DNA from: Aliiroseovarius sediminilitoris
GTDB lineage: Bacteria; Pseudomonadota; Alphaproteobacteria; Rhodobacterales; Rhodobacteraceae
Direction: 5' to 3'
Assembly: GCF_900109955.1 (NCBI RefSeq)
Contig: NZ_FOJB01000001.1
Coordinates: 992,001 to 1,056,000 of the forward strand
DNA: 64,000 bases
Part shown: one piece after another, positions 26,975-36,012 of the stretch
Numbering within the stretch: position 1 is the first letter of the stretch
How the letters are laid out: the number at the start of each line of letters is the position of its first letter
Notes under the pieces: generated by a model
What the model was told of the DNA's origin: nothing
Database searches by the model: none
Seen by the model: only the letters and a program-made list of their open reading frames with translations
Program-made: the position numbers and the translations under genes

Positions 26975-27349
26975 ATGAAATGCCCGATTGATGGAACTGA
27001 TCTTTTGATGACGGAACGTCACGGGGTCGAAATCGACTATTGCCCCGAATGCCGGGGTGTCTGGCTTGACCGGGGCGAACTGGACAAGATCATAGAAAAG
27101 GCGACCCCTGCCGTGGTGCTTCCCAATCCTGATCCGGCCCCGACCGATCCGCCCGACCTGCCGGGACCGATCACCACCGACACGCCCGTGGCGGCCCGCC
27201 GCGAAGGTCGGGATGATCGGCGGTATAAAAAGCCATCGCGCAAGTATCGGTATGACGATGACGACGACGATGATGATTACCGCCATGCGAAGCGTTACAA
27301 ACGCAGGCGCGGAAAGTCGATCCTGTCCGAAATATTCGACTTCGATTGA
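26975..27349 (+). CDS. zinc-ribbon (TFIIB-type) protein with Asp-run and basic tail
   Basis: 124 residues. The N-terminal zinc ribbon uses CP.DGTDL..(x)..YCPECRGVWLDRGELDKI, the pattern of the zf-TFIIB family. A proline/aspartate linker follows, then an Arg/Lys-rich part with a run of eight aspartates (residues about 100-107) and a C-terminal ILSEIFDFD. The ATG has GGAGGAG upstream. Function unknown; the family is widespread and uncharacterised. The Asp-run next to a polybasic segment may be disordered. Confidence 0.82.
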   Translation: MKCPIDGTDLLMTERHGVEIDYCPECRGVWLDRGELDKIIEKATPAVVLPNPDPAPTDPPDLPGPITTDTPVAARREGRDDRRYKKPSRKYRYDDDDDDDDYRHAKRYKRRRGKSILSEIFDFD

Positions 27350-27456
27350 TCCGTGATTGATCGGGGTGGGGGTGAGCCATTTCCGCCCACCCTCAAATCT
27401 CGTATTCATCTGGCGCACGAAAGGGATTAGGCTTTCCTTATCAACAGGAGGAAGCC

Positions 27457-27777
27457 ATGCCCAAAATCAGCAAAGCCCCCGATTATCAAACTGTTATCAC
27501 CACGTTCGAAATGACGCCCGGCACCTGTCAGGATTTGCTGGACGCGCTGACCGATGCCTATCATCAGTTCATTTCAAAGCAGCCCGGTTTCGTCGGGGCC
27601 GGTCTTCATGTCAACGACGCTCAGACCAGGATCGCCAACTATTCGCAATGGAAGAGGCGCGAGGATTTTCAGGCCATGCTGCGCACTGATGAAATGCGCG
27701 AGCGTAATCGCGTAATTGCGACCCTGTGCAAAAGTTTCGAGCCGGTCATGTATGACGTGTTTGAAACCTTCGACTAA
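27457..27777 (+). CDS. antibiotic-biosynthesis-monooxygenase (ABM) domain protein
   Basis: 106 residues with the dimeric alpha/beta-barrel ABM fold: YQTVITTFEMTPGTCQDLLDAL, QPGFVGAGLHVNDAQTRIANYSQWKRREDFQAML. Family members are small cofactor-free monooxygenases or heme/quinol enzymes; this one's substrate is unknown. The AGGAGG directly before ATG gives a secure start. It is followed 21 bases later by the rhodanese gene and probably shares its transcript. Confidence 0.8.
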   Translation: MPKISKAPDYQTVITTFEMTPGTCQDLLDALTDAYHQFISKQPGFVGAGLHVNDAQTRIANYSQWKRREDFQAMLRTDEMRERNRVIATLCKSFEPVMYDVFETFD

Positions 27778-27798
27778 ACTTGGTGGAGAGGGACCGAG

Positions 27799-28386
27799 AT
27801 GAAACATACAATTGCTTTTCTGACGGCAGTGATGTTGGCAACTCCTGCATTGGCGGATGGGGTGAATATCCGTCCGGACATGCCGTCGGTGACGGTCGAA
27901 ACCGTCTCTGGCCCAGTGGAAATTTCGCGCAATCCCGATCAGGACAACCAGATAACAGGGGAATGGGCACGGACCTCTCGCGCCTGCCCGAATTTTTGTG
28001 TGCAACCGATGGTGCCCGCGCCCGGAGTGACACCAATCGGTGAGCTTGAGTTGCTTGAGATGTTGCAAGATCCCGAGGTGATCGTGGTGGACAGCCGCGT
28101 GCCGGCCGATCACGCAGGTGGCACCATCCCCGGCGCGATCTCGATCCCCTATAACGAAGCGGCAGATCGTCTGGATGAATTAGGGTGCGAGATTGATTTT
28201 GACGGGTTCGATTGTGAGGGCGCAAAACCCGTTGCACTGTTCTGTAACGGCAATTGGTGCGGTCAGTCGCCAACCGCCGCGCGTCGGATGATCGAAGCGG
28301 GCTTTCCCGCCGACAAGATCAATTATTATCGTGGTGGGATGCAGGCGTGGCGGTTGCTGGGTCTTACCGTGTCAGATCCCCAGTGA
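27799..28386 (+). CDS. periplasmic rhodanese-like protein
   Basis: 195 residues. A signal peptide (MKHTIAFLTAVMLATPALAD) is followed by about 60 residues of linker and a single rhodanese domain with the active Cys in VALFCNGNWCGQSPTAARR. The loop CNGNWC differs from the usual CRxGxR and holds two cysteines. The closing YYRGGMQAWRLLGL is the standard rhodanese end. It may handle sulfur or bind a periplasmic partner; the specific acceptor is unknown. Confidence 0.85.
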   Translation: MKHTIAFLTAVMLATPALADGVNIRPDMPSVTVETVSGPVEISRNPDQDNQITGEWARTSRACPNFCVQPMVPAPGVTPIGELELLEMLQDPEVIVVDSRVPADHAGGTIPGAISIPYNEAADRLDELGCEIDFDGFDCEGAKPVALFCNGNWCGQSPTAARRMIEAGFPADKINYYRGGMQAWRLLGLTVSDPQ

Positions 28387-28529
28387 CCTTTACCGGTTGG
28401 CGCGACCTTCACCTGTCGCGCCAGTTCCATCGCGTTGCAAAATTGGGGCAGTGTTGATGGCAACTGAACCCAGCCATTGACCCGATGAACCGACATCCCC
28501 AAGTTGAGCGTAAGGATAAGGGTGATGCA

Positions 28530-28952
28530 ATGTCGCGAAAGACCCAAAAACGACGATTTGGTCTGCCGTCTGCCGCGTTTGCGGTGGGGTTGGTTCTGGC
28601 GTCTCTGGGCGGGACCGCCGCCCGGGCGCAAGAGCTGATCGGCTCCTACGTCGCCTATATCGGCCAGCCCGATCTGTTCAGTTCCAAGGGCGCGCGGCTG
28701 AACCAGCCCTGGCAGATTCTGCGTCAGGATCGCGCCAATTTTCATCGGTACGGGATCAGCCAGCCAGGCGATGAGTTCGACCCGTTCTTCGGGTCGATCG
28801 ACAATCGTGGGGAAATGGAACGTATGGTGATGAACGGGTCCATTGATCCCCAGGCTGCAAAGCGTCTGGTGCAAGGCGGGGCGACCGTGTTTGTGCGCAT
28901 CTATGGCAGCGGCAATACTGGAACGTCCCTTACAGTGACTGTCGCGAAATAA
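28530..28952 (+). CDS. hypothetical secreted protein
   Basis: 140 residues; not recognised. A basic start (MSRKTQKRRFGLPS), a hydrophobic helix and an Ala-x-Ala site (TAARAQ) mark a signal peptide. The mature part of about 108 residues has YVAYIGQPDLFSSKG and ends in a strand-rich TSLTVTVAK. The start at 28530 follows AAGGATAAGGG; an upstream ATG at 28485 would add 15 polar residues before the signal. Its end overlaps the convergent YdcF gene by 23 bases. Confidence 0.7.
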   Translation: MSRKTQKRRFGLPSAAFAVGLVLASLGGTAARAQELIGSYVAYIGQPDLFSSKGARLNQPWQILRQDRANFHRYGISQPGDEFDPFFGSIDNRGEMERMVMNGSIDPQAAKRLVQGGATVFVRIYGSGNTGTSLTVTVAK

Positions 28953-29424
28953 ACCGCTGCGCGCGGCGCATGGCATAGAGCAAGACGGCGGCGGCTTCTC
29001 TGAGATAGCCCCGGATGATCCGGTCAATCCTGTTCGGGCGCAGTGCTGGTGAAAAGCACTCCGGGGTCAATCCAAACTCGCGGGCTGTCAATCGTGCCCG
29101 AAACGCGTGATAGCGATCCGTGACCAGGACCACCTGCGCGTCGGGCGGCAGTAATGCTTTGGAGTATTTGATGTTTTCCAGCGTGTTGCTCGACGCTTCC
29201 TCGATCATGATGGCCGATGTCGGAACCCCGGCTTGTTTGCAAACCTCACCAATTACGCTGGCTTCGCTGCGGCCCGCGCGGGGCACGCCGCCGGATGCGA
29301 TGATCTTACTAACCTTCCCGTCCCCATAGAGGCCAGCCGCAGCTCTTGCGCGCCGCAGAAGTGCGGGCGACGGCGATCCATCCGGTCGCACCGCCGCACC
29401 CAGCACAATGGCAACGCGGGTCAT
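28930..29424 (-). CDS. YdcF/SanA-family protein (DUF218)
   Basis: 164 residues. The DUF218 core is visible: IVLGAAVRPDGSPSPALLRRARAA, IIASGG, EEASSNTLENIKYSKALL, VVLVTDRYHAFRARLTAREFG. The fold binds AdoMet in E. coli YdcF; envelope roles are proposed for SanA. It lacks the N-terminal membrane helix seen in many relatives. It overlaps the lipoprotein gene upstream by four bases. Confidence 0.85.
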   Translation of the reverse strand: MTRVAIVLGAAVRPDGSPSPALLRRARAAAGLYGDGKVSKIIASGGVPRAGRSEASVIGEVCKQAGVPTSAIMIEEASSNTLENIKYSKALLPPDAQVVLVTDRYHAFRARLTAREFGLTPECFSPALRPNRIDRIIRGYLREAAAVLLYAMRRAQRFISRQSL

Positions 29425-29813
29425 TCAGGATAGGTCTGGCGACAGACCTTGGTGCCCGCAACCGCTTTGCGCTGCGCCGTTGCAAGTTTCGCCTTCAGGC
29501 CGGCCAGCTTGGCCTTTTCGTTGTCAATGTCGATGGATACCGGCGTTTCAATTTGGCGAAATGCCGTCCGTTGGCAGGTATACGGGTTCTTATTGCCATC
29601 GTAGCACACACGCGTGTTGGTGATGGGAATGGATTGCCGGTGCAACGCATAGCCGCGCGCGATGTTGGATTCGGCTGTCTTGATCTGGGTCTGTAGCGTG
29701 CGATAATCGGCGGTTGCCCCGGCGATGCAGCGTTGTTGCGGCGTCGCACAGGCGGACAGACCCAAAAGAAGCGCAAGACCAACCATTGTCGGGATACGGT
29801 GGAAAAGTAACAT
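29421..29813 (-). CDS. hypothetical lipoprotein
   Basis: 130 residues. A signal peptide with lipobox LLGLSAC (Cys at about residue 22) predicts lipid attachment. The mature part has a central YDGNKNPYTCQ segment and a helical stretch (NEKAKLAGLKAKLATAQRKAV), with four or more cysteines that could form disulfides. The ATG at 29813 follows GAAGGAAC. Operon with the YdcF gene through an ATGA overlap. Function unknown. Confidence 0.75.
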   Translation of the reverse strand: MLLFHRIPTMVGLALLLGLSACATPQQRCIAGATADYRTLQTQIKTAESNIARGYALHRQSIPITNTRVCYDGNKNPYTCQRTAFRQIETPVSIDIDNEKAKLAGLKAKLATAQRKAVAGTKVCRQTYPE

Positions 29814-30004
29814 GAAACGTGTTCCTTCATCGTGCCTCTGGGCCAGCAGATCATAGCATTCTGCGGCAGATATGTGAAAGGACAGAACTTCGCAAAGTTT
29901 GTCGATCAGGAAACGCCCCCGGCGGTCTGCGACAATCCCGAATGGCAGTTCGGCTTGTGCGTCGTGCCGTGCGCGGCTATCTCTGCCCGAAAGGAGCAGG
30001 TCAA

Positions 30005-31801
30005 ATGGCAAGACAGGCAGGTGCGTCCAGCGTTGAAATGGACGAACGCGAGAAATCCAAACGTATTGGCGCGCTGGCTGGGCTGTGGCCGTTCATGCAG
30101 CCTTATCGGTTCTGGATATTGGCTGCGTTCTGCGCGCTGGTGTTTACGGCTGGAATTTCGTTGACCCTGCCAATCGCGGTGCGCCGGGTCGTGGATGGGT
30201 TTGGCGACGCGACGACCCAACTGCTCGACAGGTACTTTCTGGCAGCACTCGCCGTTGCCAGCTTGCTCGCCCTTGGGACGGGGTTGCGCTACTATCTCGT
30301 GACCCGGTTGGGTGAACGCGTGGTTGCGGATATCCGCAAGGCTGTCTTTGGTCGCGTCGTCGGAATGAGCCCGGCCTTTTATGAAAACATCATGACCGGC
30401 GAAGTGCTGAGCCGGATCACGACTGACACCACGTTGATCCTGTCGGTGATCGGATCGTCGGTGTCGGTCGCGCTGCGCAACGTGTTCATCTTCCTGGGCG
30501 GTATGGTTTTGATGCTGCTGACTTCGGCAAAGTTGACCGGGCTTGTGCTTTTGATCGTGCCAATAGTGATCGTGCCAATCATCGTTCTGGGGCGGCGTTT
30601 GCGTGTGCTGGGCCGCGAAAACCAGGAATGGATCGCCAAAAGCTCGGGCAATGCGTCCGAGGCGCTGCTGTCGGTCCAGACCGTTCAAGCCTTCACCCAC
30701 GAGGACCTGAGCCGAGGCGAGTTTTCCGGGCTGACCGAGGAAAGCTTTATATCGGCCAAGCGCCGGATTGGCACACGTGCCGTGATGACGGTGATCGTGA
30801 TTTCGCTGATCTTCTCGGGCGTTGTTGGGGTCTTGTGGATTGGGATGCGCGATGTGACGGCGGGCAATATCTCGATCGGGGCACTGGTGCAGTTCGTGAT
30901 CTATTCGGTCATGGTGGCCGGGGCCGTTGGTGCCCTGTCGGAAATCTGGAGCGAGCTGCAACGCGCTGCTGGGGCGACTGAACGTCTGGTCGAGCTTTTG
31001 AACGCCGAAGATGCGGTCAAGGATCCGGTCAACCCGATTGCCATCACCAAACGGCCCAAAGGCGCGATCGAGTTCGATGACGTCACCTTCCACTATCCCG
31101 CACGCCCAAATCAGGCGGCTTTGGAGGGGATATCGCTGAACGTAGCTCCCGGCGAAACGCTCGCACTGGTCGGCCCGTCCGGCGCGGGCAAGTCGACGAT
31201 CATCCAACTGATCCAACGGTTCTATGACCCCGAGGACGGGGCGGTGATGCTGGACGGCGTCGACCTGCGCCAGATGCGCAGGGACGAGTTCCGCAAATAC
31301 GTGGCGCTGGTGCCGCAGGACGCGGTGATCTTCGCAGCCTCTGCGCGCGAGAACATCCGCTTCGGCCGTCCCGATGCGACAGACGCCGAGGTCGAAGCCG
31401 CCGCCCGCGCCGCCGCCGCGCACGAGTTCCTGGAACGGCTGCCCGAAGGTTATGACACCTATGTGGGTGAACGCGGCGTGATGCTGTCGGGGGGGCAGAA
31501 ACAGCGCATCGCCATCGCCCGCGCCATCCTGCGCGACGCGCCGATCCTGCTGCTGGACGAGGCGACATCGGCGCTGGACGCCGAAAGCGAGCGTCTGGTG
31601 CAACAGGCCGTGGACGAGCTGGCGCAAGGCCGCACCACGCTGATCGTGGCGCACCGGCTGGCCACGGTAAAAAAGGCGGATCGGATCGTCGTCTTTGACG
31701 AAGGGCGTATCGTGGCGCAAGGCACACATGATGAACTGGTTGCGCAAGACGGTCTCTATGCCCGGCTGGCACGTTTGCAATTTACCGAAGGTATGGCCTG
31801 A
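30005..31801 (+). CDS. ABC exporter, fused transmembrane and ATPase domains (MsbA-like half-transporter)
   Basis: 598 residues. Six transmembrane helices in the first 340 residues (ABC_membrane, exporter type I), then the ATPase with VGPSGAGKSTII (Walker A), [15 protein letters not shown] (signature), LLLDEATSALD (Walker B) and VAHRLATV (H-loop). It works as a dimer, probably exporting lipids or hydrophobic compounds. The start at 30005 follows AAAGGAGCAGG; the 62 codons upstream overlap the divergent lipoprotein gene and look non-coding. Confidence 0.92.
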   Translation: MARQAGASSVEMDEREKSKRIGALAGLWPFMQPYRFWILAAFCALVFTAGISLTLPIAVRRVVDGFGDATTQLLDRYFLAALAVASLLALGTGLRYYLVTRLGERVVADIRKAVFGRVVGMSPAFYENIMTGEVLSRITTDTTLILSVIGSSVSVALRNVFIFLGGMVLMLLTSAKLTGLVLLIVPIVIVPIIVLGRRLRVLGRENQEWIAKSSGNASEALLSVQTVQAFTHEDLSRGEFSGLTEESFISAKRRIGTRAVMTVIVISLIFSGVVGVLWIGMRDVTAGNISIGALVQFVIYSVMVAGAVGALSEIWSELQRAAGATERLVELLNAEDAVKDPVNPIAITKRPKGAIEFDDVTFHYPARPNQAALEGISLNVAPGETLALVGPSGAGKSTIIQLIQRFYDPEDGAVMLDGVDLRQMRRDEFRKYVALVPQDAVIFAASARENIRFGRPDATDAEVEAAARAAAAHEFLERLPEGYDTYVGERGVMLSGGQKQRIAIARAILRDAPILLLDEATSALDAESERLVQQAVDELAQGRTTLIVAHRLATVKKADRIVVFDEGRIVAQGTHDELVAQDGLYARLARLQFTEGMA

Positions 31802-31848
31802 GGCCCGTCTCGCCTGCTAACCTCCCCTAGCGTCACCCAAATTCGCCA

Positions 31849-31865
31849 CGTCACGTCACACTTGC
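31849..31865 (+). promoter_or_regulatory. 17-base shared upstream element, copy 1
   Basis: CGTCACGTCACACTTGC lies about 75 bases before the acyl-CoA synthetase ATG. The identical 17-mer is found 50 bases before the DUF2147 gene (56655-56671), in the same orientation. It contains a tandem CGTCA. Confidence 0.4.
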
Positions 31866-31938
31866 GGGGGGCCGGTTTTGACCGCATTCTTGTGATCAAA
31901 CGACCGCCCGGTTCTCTGGGCGCAGGGGAGGAACAAGA

Positions 31939-33831
31939 ATGTATGATTTTGGCTCGATGAAAGACCGCAACGCGGTCGAAGCCGAGATGAGTTGGGATGC
32001 GCGCGACAAGCCCGTCACGCTGTATCAAATGTTGGAACAGACCGCAAAGAAATTCCCGGAACGGCCCGCGGCGTCGTATCAGCTGACATCCGGGCCAACC
32101 GACGCCAAGGAAACCGTGACATGGCGGCAAATGCTGGAACGGTCCTGCCAGGCGGCGAACCTGTTTCGGTCGCTGGGGATCGGCGAAAAAGATGTTGTCG
32201 CCTTCCTGTTGCCCAATTGTAACGAGACGATTTACACCCTCATGGGTGGCGGCATTGCTGGGATCGTAAACCCGATCAACCCGCTTCTGGACGCCGAGCA
32301 GGTCTCGGGCATCCTGCGTGAAACCGGAGCCAAGGTGCTGGTGACGCTGAAATCTTTCCCGAAGGCCGATGTTGCACAACTGGCGGCCAAGTCCGTGGCG
32401 ATGGCGCCGAACGTGCATACCGTGCTAGAGATCGACCTGAACCGTTACCTTAGCCCGCCGAAAAGCTGGCTGGTGCCGCTTCTGCGACCGAAGAACCCGG
32501 TCGCCCACAAGGCGCGTGTTCTGGATTTCGTGGCCGAGATGTCGCGCCAGAATACCACCCTCGATTTCACCGATACGCCGGAAGATCGCGTCGCCGCCTA
32601 TTTCCACACCGGCGGCACGACCGGCACGCCGAAAGTGGCGCAGCACAAATACTCTGGCATGGTCTATAACGGTTGGCTTGGATCGAGCCTGCTGTTTGAC
32701 GAAAATGACGTGATAATCTGTCCCTTGCCGCTGTTTCACGTCTTTGCAGTGCATGTGATCTGGATGTCGGTTCTGATGGCAGGCAGCCATTTCGTGCATC
32801 CGACCCCTGCGGGCTATCGCGGCGAAGGGGTGTTCGACAATTTCTGGAAACTCGTCGAGCGCTACAAGGTTAGCTTCATGATCACCGTCCCGACTGCCAT
32901 TTCGGCGCTGATGCAGCGGCCGGTGGACGCGGATGTTTCGTCGCTCAAAACCGCGTTTTCTGGTTCCGCCCCGCTGCCGATCGAGCTTTACAACCGCTTT
33001 GTTGCGGCAACCGGTGTCACGATTGTTGAAGGCTACGGGCTGACCGAAGCCACCTGTCTTGTGTCCTGCAACCCGCCAGCGGGCGACAAGAAAGTCGGGT
33101 CGGTCGGTGTGCCATTTCCCTATACGGACGTGAAGATCCTGACCTGTGACGACGACGGGAATGTCCTGAAAGAACATGACGTGGACGAGGTGGGCGAGAT
33201 ATGCCTGTCCAACCCCGGCGTCTTTGCGGGCAACACCTATACGGAAGAGGCCAAGAACCAAGGTCTGTTCGCCTATGGCAGCCATCTGCGCACGGGCGAT
33301 CTGGGCCGTCTGGACGAAGACGGCTATCTGTGGATCACCGGTCGCGCCAAGGATCTGATCATCCGGGGCGGACACAACATAGACCCGGCCGAGATCGAAG
33401 AGGTTCTGGCCGGTCACGACGCGGTGGCCTTCGTGGGGGCCATCGGACAGCCCGACAGTTATTCCGGGGAACTGCCATGCGCCTATGTCGAACTGGTCGG
33501 CGGCGCGCAAGTTACGACCGACGAGTTGATGGATTTCGCCAAGAAGCATATCCACGAAAAAGCCGCACTGCCCAAGCATATCGAGATTTTGGACGAACTG
33601 CCCAAGACCGCTGTTGGAAAAGTGTTCAAGCCCGAGCTGCGCAAATCCGCGATCACGCGGGTTTATGACAAGGCGTTGGAAGATGCCGGACATGACGCCC
33701 ATGTGGTTGAGGTCATTGACGACAAGAAACGCGGGCTTGTGGCAAGATTGCGCGCGACGGGGGATGTGGATCACGAGGCCGTGGCGCAGTGCCTGGGCGA
33801 GTTTACCCGTCCGTTCGAGTGGATGGATTAA
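31939..33831 (+). CDS. acyl-CoA synthetase (AMP-forming)
   Basis: 630-residue adenylate-forming enzyme that activates an acid to its CoA thioester. Motifs: YFHTGGTTGTPKVAQH (P-loop), VEGYGLTEATCLVS, HLRTGDLGRLDEDGYLWITGRAKDLIIRGGHNIDPAEIEE, and the catalytic Lys in PKTAVGKVFKPELR. Length and the AVAFVGAIGQPDSYSGELPCAYVEL segment place it among long-chain or branched acyl-CoA synthetases; chain length cannot be told. The ATG follows AGGGGAGGAACAAGA. Ends at a strong hairpin; transcribed alone. Confidence 0.9.
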   Translation: MYDFGSMKDRNAVEAEMSWDARDKPVTLYQMLEQTAKKFPERPAASYQLTSGPTDAKETVTWRQMLERSCQAANLFRSLGIGEKDVVAFLLPNCNETIYTLMGGGIAGIVNPINPLLDAEQVSGILRETGAKVLVTLKSFPKADVAQLAAKSVAMAPNVHTVLEIDLNRYLSPPKSWLVPLLRPKNPVAHKARVLDFVAEMSRQNTTLDFTDTPEDRVAAYFHTGGTTGTPKVAQHKYSGMVYNGWLGSSLLFDENDVIICPLPLFHVFAVHVIWMSVLMAGSHFVHPTPAGYRGEGVFDNFWKLVERYKVSFMITVPTAISALMQRPVDADVSSLKTAFSGSAPLPIELYNRFVAATGVTIVEGYGLTEATCLVSCNPPAGDKKVGSVGVPFPYTDVKILTCDDDGNVLKEHDVDEVGEICLSNPGVFAGNTYTEEAKNQGLFAYGSHLRTGDLGRLDEDGYLWITGRAKDLIIRGGHNIDPAEIEEVLAGHDAVAFVGAIGQPDSYSGELPCAYVELVGGAQVTTDELMDFAKKHIHEKAALPKHIEILDELPKTAVGKVFKPELRKSAITRVYDKALEDAGHDAHVVEVIDDKKRGLVARLRATGDVDHEAVAQCLGEFTRPFEWMD

Positions 33832-33883
33832 GCTGGGTTATCGCAAGACCCCAGCCAGGGCAAATGTGCAGGATGGAAATACG

Positions 33884-33916
33884 AATGGCGCGCCTGGCTG
33901 GCGCGCCATTGTTTTG
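33884..33916 (+). terminator. terminator after the acyl-CoA synthetase gene
   Basis: AATGGCGCGCC pairs perfectly with GGCGCGCCATT (11 bp) around TGGCT and is followed by GTTTTGT. It also lies just after the stop of the convergent beta-barrel gene and could serve both. Confidence 0.85.
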
Positions 33917-33934
33917 TCTAAGGTACACTGACCA

Positions 33935-34519
33935 TCAGAAGCGGTAGGTGCCGCGCAACTGAATCGTGGTCGCGTCAACGTCGATACCGCTGCCATTGAA
34001 GTCAGCAAATTCGTGATACAGAACTTCTGCACCGATATTGAACGAGCTTGTGACACGCTGTTCGTAGCCAGCGCCGACGAAATAGCCGTCGCTGTCTCCA
34101 AGTGTATCCGTATAGGCATTGGCGTAACCGGCGGTTGCGTAAAGCAGCCCGTCGCCCATCTTGTAACCGCCACGCGCTTTGACGCGCAGGACGTTCTCAA
34201 GGTTGGCGGCGCCAGCAAGATCCACATCGGCCCAGTCATAGTCGATGCCCACACCGGCAACCCAGTTGCCCATGTCAAAATCGTAACCGGCAGTAAGACC
34301 GCCGATCACGCCATCGCCTTCGACGCCAGCGGCTGTGGTGCCAACATCGGCATAGCCGATCTGTGCACCGACATAGCCACCTGTCCAATCAGGTGTGGCG
34401 GCCGGTGCAGGAGCGTATGCGATCGTCGGCTCAGGCGTAGGTTCCGCCAAACTGCCAGCCAATGCGGTAGTCGCCGTCAACGCCACGGCGGCGGCTGTAT
34501 AAGAAAACGTCTTCAACAT
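33935..34519 (-). CDS. outer-membrane beta-barrel protein (OmpA-like/porin family)
   Basis: 194 residues. Signal peptide MLKTFSYTAAAVALTATTALAG, a proline-rich linker (EPTPEPTIAYAPAPAATP), then an eight-strand barrel with alternating aromatic strands: WTGGYVGAQIGYADVG, VIGGLTAGYDFDMGNWVAGVGIDYDW. It ends TTIQLRGTYRF; the final Phe is the BAM-complex signal. The start at 34519 gives a perfect signal peptide; a Met three codons earlier is possible. Read divergently from nothing: luxI lies upstream on the same strand behind a terminator. Confidence 0.88.
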   Translation of the reverse strand: MLKTFSYTAAAVALTATTALAGSLAEPTPEPTIAYAPAPAATPDWTGGYVGAQIGYADVGTTAAGVEGDGVIGGLTAGYDFDMGNWVAGVGIDYDWADVDLAGAANLENVLRVKARGGYKMGDGLLYATAGYANAYTDTLGDSDGYFVGAGYEQRVTSSFNIGAEVLYHEFADFNGSGIDVDATTIQLRGTYRF

Positions 34520-34685
34520 GTGTTCCATCCTCTCGTTGTATGTGGCCCTAATACGAGGCTTAGGCACCTCTGGATCATATGTAGGGTTGATATGTGCTGA
34601 TTTAAGGGGTGGGGCCGCGTGTCGCGTCACATTGGCGGGGAATTGCCCAAGGGCATGAGGGATCGGTTGATACCTGCCGACTTGT

Positions 34686-34712
34686 TGAAAAGGGCGCAGA
34701 AACCGCGCCCTG
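34686..34712 (-). terminator. Rho-independent terminator after luxI
   Basis: On the minus strand AGGGCGC pairs with GCGCCCT around a 7-base loop followed by TTTTC. It lies about 45 bases after the luxI stop codon. Confidence 0.85.
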
Positions 34713-34755
34713 ATCACAGGTGTTCGTTGGGTTTGCAGCGGGGTGGCTGCCCTTG

Positions 34756-35343
34756 TCAGTGCAGCTTGCCTGACAGGTCGATGGACACGACTTGATTGTT
34801 GATCCCATCAATTTCCATCACCCGTCCTGCGGCGCTGGTGTCCAAACCCAAACGCTTGGACCAACGGGGCCAACTGGCCGGGATCAAGCCCAGAACACGC
34901 GTGGCCCCCAAATCGCGGGCCGACTTCGTCATCTCGGAAATCAAGTGTCCATGGACAAGGCGGCGCACCCGCTGCGGCGTATCATGCGCCACGAAGACCC
35001 GACTGCTTTCCCAGATGTTCTCGGCCACCGGGGCGTCGTCATACAGAAGGTCCGACGGGATCGAGTCCAGCAGCCCCAGCTGCGCATCGCGGATCATGTA
35101 GGTATAAATCCCGCAACGCGCCGTGGTCGGCGTCAACCGAATGCCAGCCAGAACCCGGCCGAATTCATGGACCGCCACCCAACGGCTGGCGGGCGTGTCG
35201 TATTGGTCGAACTCCATTCCCAGTGCTTCGGGAAGATCCCAACGGTTCTGAATGATAAAGCTTTGCCGTCTAGCGCGAAGTAGATTCGCAAATAACTCGC
35301 CATGGTTGTGTAAATTGGCGAAAGAAAGTGTGGTCGTCTGCAT
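34756..35343 (-). CDS. LuxI-family acyl-homoserine-lactone synthase
   Basis: 195 residues. Makes N-acyl-homoserine lactone signals from S-adenosylmethionine and an acyl carrier. The invariant residues of the family are present: the Arg-rich LLRARRQSF with Phe29, Trp35, the acidic trio Glu44-Asp46-Asp49 in GMEFDQYD, Arg69 in LAGIRLTPT, and Glu112/Arg115 in WESSRVFVA. The variable C-terminal half sets acyl-chain choice, which cannot be read here. The AGGATGTC before ATG supplies the binding site. Same strand and 57 bases behind luxR, as usual in roseobacters. Confidence 0.92.
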   Translation of the reverse strand: MQTTTLSFANLHNHGELFANLLRARRQSFIIQNRWDLPEALGMEFDQYDTPASRWVAVHEFGRVLAGIRLTPTTARCGIYTYMIRDAQLGLLDSIPSDLLYDDAPVAENIWESSRVFVAHDTPQRVRRLVHGHLISEMTKSARDLGATRVLGLIPASWPRWSKRLGLDTSAAGRVMEIDGINNQVVSIDLSGKLH

Positions 35344-35400
35344 GACATCCTCCAGTTTGGTTGAAAAAAAACGGGAAGCACGCCCAGGCGACAGCCGGGT

Positions 35401-36012
35401 CTAGATCAGTCGGTAGTCCTTAGCTCTCTGAATGGCCTCGGCCGAGGTGCGTGCAAATAACTTCTTGCGGGCAGAGGACAGACGCGCCTTCAGCGCGCTT
35501 TCCGAAATGCCCAGCACAACCGCACCTGCCGCATAGCGTTCACCCGATGCCAGCACGCGAAGCGCTTCGATCTCGGCCTTGGTCAGCGTATCAGGGGGTT
35601 GTGAAACATGGTGAAGCCGAAGCACGACACCGCTGATCGCGGCGATCTCTTCATCGGTAAATTCCCGGTCAGCCCGGGCTAAACCTGCAACCGTCCGCGA
35701 TGAGATTTCACCACAGGACACGCAGACGCCATAGACCAGCCCGTGCCGAGCGGCATCCTTCAGGATGCCAAACGGGTCGGGCAGGTCAATATCGCTCCAG
35801 CGCGTGGCACCGGTGCGCGATATGCCCCAGGCGATCATCGGGTCACGCAACGCATAGGCGTTGCGCGTGTAGTGATCGGACCAGGCTTGCGGGTATGTTT
35901 GGAAGGTCAGGAGAGGTGCGGCAAAACGAATATGCAGCCCGACGAAATATCCCGCCGAGGCCATTGGTTCCAATTCATCTAGCAGCGAGTCTATCGCTTG
36001 ATTCCGGCTCAT
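35401..36012 (-). CDS. LuxR-family quorum-sensing transcriptional regulator
   Basis: 203 residues. The autoinducer-binding domain (about 10-135) has the conserved Trp44, Tyr48, Asp57-Pro58 and Trp72 (QAWSDHYTRNAYALRDPM, TRWSD). The C-terminal helix-turn-helix (about 142-203) starts LTKAEIEALRVLASG and has GISESALKARLSSARKKL. It presumably responds to the product of the adjacent luxI. The luxR-luxI spacer has a run of eight T on the minus strand, which could pause or attenuate transcription. About 290 AT-rich bases upstream (36013-36305) hold no gene. Confidence 0.92.
   Translation of the reverse strand: MSRNQAIDSLLDELEPMASAGYFVGLHIRFAAPLLTFQTYPQAWSDHYTRNAYALRDPMIAWGISRTGATRWSDIDLPDPFGILKDAARHGLVYGVCVSCGEISSRTVAGLARADREFTDEEIAAISGVVLRLHHVSQPPDTLTKAEIEALRVLASGERYAAGAVVLGISESALKARLSSARKKLFARTSAEAIQRAKDYRLI

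Noticed and set aside
29906-31780. 624-residue minus-strand open frame
   Set aside because: It lies fully opposite the ABC exporter, whose motifs are unmistakable; the antisense protein is His/Gln/Arg-rich low-complexity, typical of a shadow frame in GC-rich DNA.
32425-33774. 449-residue minus-strand open frame
   Set aside because: Antisense shadow of the acyl-CoA synthetase gene.
35344-35400. lux box between luxR and luxI
   Set aside because: No convincing 18-20 bp inverted repeat was found by eye; only a T8 run and a short weak stem.
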